This document shows positions 61,319 to 64,000 of a stretch of DNA of 64,000 nt, in pieces (position 1 is the first letter of the stretch; each line of letters begins with the position of its first letter). Location of the stretch: contig RFXC01000001.1 in assembly GCA_009921765.1 (NCBI GenBank), positions 13,409 to 77,408 of the forward strand. The letters run 5' to 3'. The stretch is from Betaproteobacteria bacterium (lineage in GTDB: Bacteria; Pseudomonadota; Gammaproteobacteria; Burkholderiales; Burkholderiaceae). A model generated the notes under the pieces. It saw only the letters and a list, made by a program, of their open reading frames with translations, ran no database searches and had not been told where the DNA came from. The translations under genes and the position numbers were made by a program.

Positions 61319-63916
61319 TCAGGGCTTCAGCGTACGATCGGTTGCGGCGTTTGCCGCTCGCGCTGTGAGATGGGCCAGTGCTTCATCCACCTGATCGATC
61401 AGCACAAGACAGACGTCGCCGGGTTTCAACTCGCCAAGCGCGGTGTCGATGGCAAGAAACTCGCCGCGGATTTCGTCAATCCGGGTGGTGCGCGGTGCGT
61501 TGGCGAGTCCCTGTCTCAGGAGCCCCATCACCTCGCCATCGGCACGGCCACGCTGCGCGGCGTCCTGGTACAGGATGACGTGATCGAAAAACCGGCCAAC
61601 GATCTCGCCCTGCTCGACAATGTCCTGGTCGCGGCGGTCGCCGGCGGCGCTGATCACGATCGAGCGGTGCCCGGCGGGCATCGCCTCGATCGCCTGGGAG
61701 AGGGCGAGAATCGCATCGGGGTTGTGGCCGTAATCGGCGATGACGGTGGCGCCGCGGTAGCTGAAGCGATTGAATCGGCCGGGGACGGTGTCGGGGTTGC
61801 TCTCGAACGTGGCGAGCCCGGCTGCGATCAGTGCCCAGTCGAGCCCGAGCGCCCAGCCCGCCGCCACCGCGGCCATCGTGTTGTCGATCTGGAACGGAAT
61901 CGTGCCGCTGCCCGTGAGCGGAATGCGTGCAAGGTCGAAGCGATGCACCACGCGGGTGCCTTGCACCGCGACGATGGCCTGGCCGTCCAGACGCACGGCG
62001 CGCTGGTCGGTGGCCGCCTGGCGCTTCATCGCCGGTAGGGTGCTGTCGCGGGCAAAGAAAATCGTGCCTCCGGGGCATACCGTCTGCATCGACGCGACCA
62101 TGGGGTCGGCAGCGTTCAGGACGGCAAAACCGTTGGGCGCGACGTTGGCAACGATCACCCGCTTGACGAGCGCGAGGTCATCGATCGATTCAATATGGTT
62201 GATGCCCAGGTGGTCGCCCTTGCCCAGATTGGTCACCACGGCCACCTGGCAGCGGTCAAAGCCCAGACCTTCCCGCAGAATGCCACCGCGCGCGGTTTCG
62301 AACACCGCGGCATCCACTTCGGGGTGCATCAGCACATTGCGTGCACTGCGAGGGCCCGCACAGTCGCCGCTATCGGTCTGAACGCCGTTCACATAAACGC
62401 CGTCGGTGTTGGTCATGCCCACGCGCAGCCCCGATTGCGCGATCAGGTGGGCGATCAGGCGGACGGTGGTGGTTTTGCCGTTGGTGCCAGTGACTGCCAC
62501 GACCGGAATCCGACCGTTGTCGGCATCGCCGTAGACAAGGCGCATGATGGCTTCGCCCACCTCGCGTCCCTTGCCGTAGGAGGGGCTGATGTGCATGCGC
62601 AGACCTGGTGCGGCATTGACCTCGACAATGGCGCCGCCCTGTTCCTCGAGCGACTGCTGCACGGTCTGGCACACCACGTCGACCCCGGCGATTTCCAGAC
62701 CCACCATCTGCGCCGCCTCGACTGCGCGTGCCGCGAGGTCGGGGTGCACATCATCGGTTACATCGGTCGCGCTGCCGCCGGTACTGAGGTTGGCGTTGTT
62801 GCGCAGGACCACCCGCGCGCCTTTGGGCGGTACCGAGTCGGCCTCATAGCCCTGCACGCGCATGCGGGCATGCGCGATGTCGTCAAGACGAATCTTGGTG
62901 AGCGAGGTGGCGTGGCCCTCGCCGCGACGAGGGTCACGATTGATTTCCTCGACCAGCTGACGGATGGTCTGCACACCATCGCCGATCACGTGCGGCGGAT
63001 CACGTCGCGCGGCCGCGATCAGCCGATCGCCCACCACCAGCAGCCGATGGTCGTGCCCGGGAATGAAGCGCTCGACCATGATGTTGGAGCTGAACTGCGA
63101 GGCGGCGTTGAAGGCGATTTCGAGATGGTCGCGACTCACGATGTTGACGGTGACGCCCTTGCCCTGGTTGCCATCACGCGGCTTGACCACCACCGGCGAA
63201 GCGAGCTCGCGCATGGCGGCCCAGGCCTCATCGGTGGAGCGGACGACCCGTCCCTCTGGAACCGGCACCCCGGCTGCAGCAAGCAGTTTCTTGGTGAGCT
63301 CCTTGTCCTGGGCGATCGACTCTGCGATGGCACTGGTGGCATCGATCTCGGCTGCCTGGATTCGACGTGCGCGGCTGCCCCAGCCGAACTGCACCAGACT
63401 GCCTTCGGTCAGGCGGCGGATTGGGATGTCGCGGGCGCGCGCTGCGTCGGCGATCGACCCGGTGCTGGGGCCCATCCGGATATCCTCGTCGAGCGCGCGC
63501 AGCTGGTTGAGGGCGGCATCGAGGTCGAAGGGCTGATCGTCGCGCGCGGCGAGGCAAAGGGCTTCGGCGAGTTGCAGCGCGAGCCGACCGACCGGCTCTT
63601 CGGTGTATTCGACCACCACCTGATAGAGGCCTGGTTCGCGGGTGGGCGCGGTGCGACTGAAGGTGACCGGGCATCCTGCCTGGGCCTGCAGGCGGAGCGC
63701 GGCGAATTGCAGCGCCTGCGCGATCGGTATGTCATCGCGTGATCCGATCGGGCGGATGGCGCCGATCAGCGGAAACCGGGCGCGCAGCCGCACCTCGAAG
63801 CGGGAGATCCGGTCGATCGACAGTTCATCGGGCGCGCAGCGTACGATCGCCTCGATCGAGGTGTGTCGGCTCCAGAGATTCGGACCGCGAAGCGCGCGGA
63901 TTCGGGTGACTTCCAT
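61319..63916 (-). CDS. cphA: Cyanophycin synthetase
   Basis: Polymerises Asp and Arg into cyanophycin (multi-L-arginyl-poly-L-aspartate), an insoluble nitrogen reserve, without ribosomes. The 865-residue protein begins with the family start VTRIRALRGPNLWSRHTSIEAIV. The N domain runs to about 200. The ATP-grasp domain (about 215-470, with VVKPRDGNQGKGVTVNI) adds Asp, and IVEVNAAPGLRMHISPSYGKGREVG lies near its end. A Mur-ligase-like domain with P-loop VAVTGTNGKTTT (about 473-484) adds Arg. CAGGAA precedes the ATG at 63916. Burkholderiales often carry a second cphA-type gene just upstream. Confidence 0.95.
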   Translation of the reverse strand: MEVTRIRALRGPNLWSRHTSIEAIVRCAPDELSIDRISRFEVRLRARFPLIGAIRPIGSRDDIPIAQALQFAALRLQAQAGCPVTFSRTAPTREPGLYQVVVEYTEEPVGRLALQLAEALCLAARDDQPFDLDAALNQLRALDEDIRMGPSTGSIADAARARDIPIRRLTEGSLVQFGWGSRARRIQAAEIDATSAIAESIAQDKELTKKLLAAAGVPVPEGRVVRSTDEAWAAMRELASPVVVKPRDGNQGKGVTVNIVSRDHLEIAFNAASQFSSNIMVERFIPGHDHRLLVVGDRLIAAARRDPPHVIGDGVQTIRQLVEEINRDPRRGEGHATSLTKIRLDDIAHARMRVQGYEADSVPPKGARVVLRNNANLSTGGSATDVTDDVHPDLAARAVEAAQMVGLEIAGVDVVCQTVQQSLEEQGGAIVEVNAAPGLRMHISPSYGKGREVGEAIMRLVYGDADNGRIPVVAVTGTNGKTTTVRLIAHLIAQSGLRVGMTNTDGVYVNGVQTDSGDCAGPRSARNVLMHPEVDAAVFETARGGILREGLGFDRCQVAVVTNLGKGDHLGINHIESIDDLALVKRVIVANVAPNGFAVLNAADPMVASMQTVCPGGTIFFARDSTLPAMKRQAATDQRAVRLDGQAIVAVQGTRVVHRFDLARIPLTGSGTIPFQIDNTMAAVAAGWALGLDWALIAAGLATFESNPDTVPGRFNRFSYRGATVIADYGHNPDAILALSQAIEAMPAGHRSIVISAAGDRRDQDIVEQGEIVGRFFDHVILYQDAAQRGRADGEVMGLLRQGLANAPRTTRIDEIRGEFLAIDTALGELKPGDVCLVLIDQVDEALAHLTARAANAATDRTLKP

Positions 63917-63976
63917 CGGCAGGTTCCTGCGTACGAGGGGGACGAGTGGGGGCAGACAGCAGGCGACGCGCGCGAC

Positions 63977-64000
63977 TCAGGCCGCTTGCGCCGCCGGCAT
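63977..64000 (-). CDS. Possible 3' end of another gene (eight codons), perhaps the second cyanophycin synthetase
   Basis: On the - strand, an open frame entering from the right edge ends with TGA at 63977-63979 after residues MPAAQAA. It is 60 bases upstream of cphA. In Burkholderiales a cphA-prime gene often occupies this position, but seven residues are too few to identify anything. Confidence 0.3.
   Translation of the reverse strand: MPAAQAA

Noticed and set aside
59359..61368. A 669-codon open frame on the + strand opposite glcB
   Set aside because: Malate synthase G on the other strand has every catalytic motif. The + frame has biased composition and no family features.
62195..63742. 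A 515-codon open frame on the + strand opposite cphA
   Set aside because: The cyanophycin synthetase reading is complete; the antisense frame looks like a mirrored codon-bias product.

Overview
The window is G+C-rich bacterial DNA, densely coding on both strands. It most likely comes from a betaproteobacterium of the order Burkholderiales. The evidence is four tripartite-tricarboxylate (Bug/TctC-type) solute receptors, a cyanophycin synthetase, several aromatic-ring oxygenases and the general gene style. This is inference from family content; no rRNA gene is present to confirm it. I count 53 protein genes with support (two cut by the window edges, one broken), a doubtful eighth-codon remnant at the right edge, and one tRNA-Gly. 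No stretch longer than 300 bases lacks a gene. I see no CRISPR array, insertion sequence, integrase, phage gene or replication origin.

Layout. 1-2.2 kb: an RND efflux pump operon with its own TetR repressor and a palindromic operator. 2.2-8.8 kb: a His-rich glycine-zipper protein, then a translationally coupled trmB / phosphodiesterase / uppP operon, an exported amidohydrolase and an orphan outer-membrane-like protein. 8.8-13.1 kb: a broken fused membrane/spermidine-synthase-like gene, a small membrane protein, a lipoprotein esterase and a GNAT acetyltransferase. 13.1-17.3 kb: a catabolic set (intradiol dioxygenase, exported FAH-family hydrolase, Gfo/Idh/MocA oxidoreductase) beside a eukaryote-like CD39 apyrase. 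17.3-26.6 kb: an accessory catabolic region. On the + strand it has EthD-like, GlcG-like, FAD-oxidase, cytochrome c/P460-like and Bug receptor genes. On the - strand it has an FAD monooxygenase, a Bug receptor and a cytochrome P450. 26.6-33.2 kb: an SGNH lipoprotein esterase, an MFS carrier, tRNA-Gly(CCC), a phthalate-decarboxylase-like protein and two more Bug receptors.

33.3-40.3 kb is central metabolism: aminopeptidase N, fructose-1,6-bisphosphatase, a GNAT/HDAC-family pair and soluble transhydrogenase. 40.4-44.2 kb: a VanA-type Rieske oxygenase divergent from a GntR/FCD regulator with two identical palindromes, and a subtilase lipoprotein. 44.2-48.3 kb: single-chain pyruvate carboxylase and a short ribosome-hibernation factor. 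48.3-53.3 kb: an MFS carrier, pobA coupled to a LivK-like receptor, and a YeeE/YedE sulfur transporter. 53.4-59.0 kb: a core-MetE-type methionine synthase, an SDR, DNA polymerase IV, a histidine phosphatase, a MaoC hydratase and an Old Yellow Enzyme homologue. 59.1-64 kb: malate synthase G and cyanophycin synthetase.

Together the genes fit a heterotroph that lives on aromatic and organic acids. Receptors capture the acids, mono- and dioxygenases (PobA, intradiol dioxygenase, VanA-like, P450) feed the TCA cycle, malate synthase and pyruvate carboxylase refill it, FBPase supports gluconeogenesis, and nitrogen and carbon are stored as cyanophycin. Functions below are read from sequence motifs and remembered family features; no database search was run.
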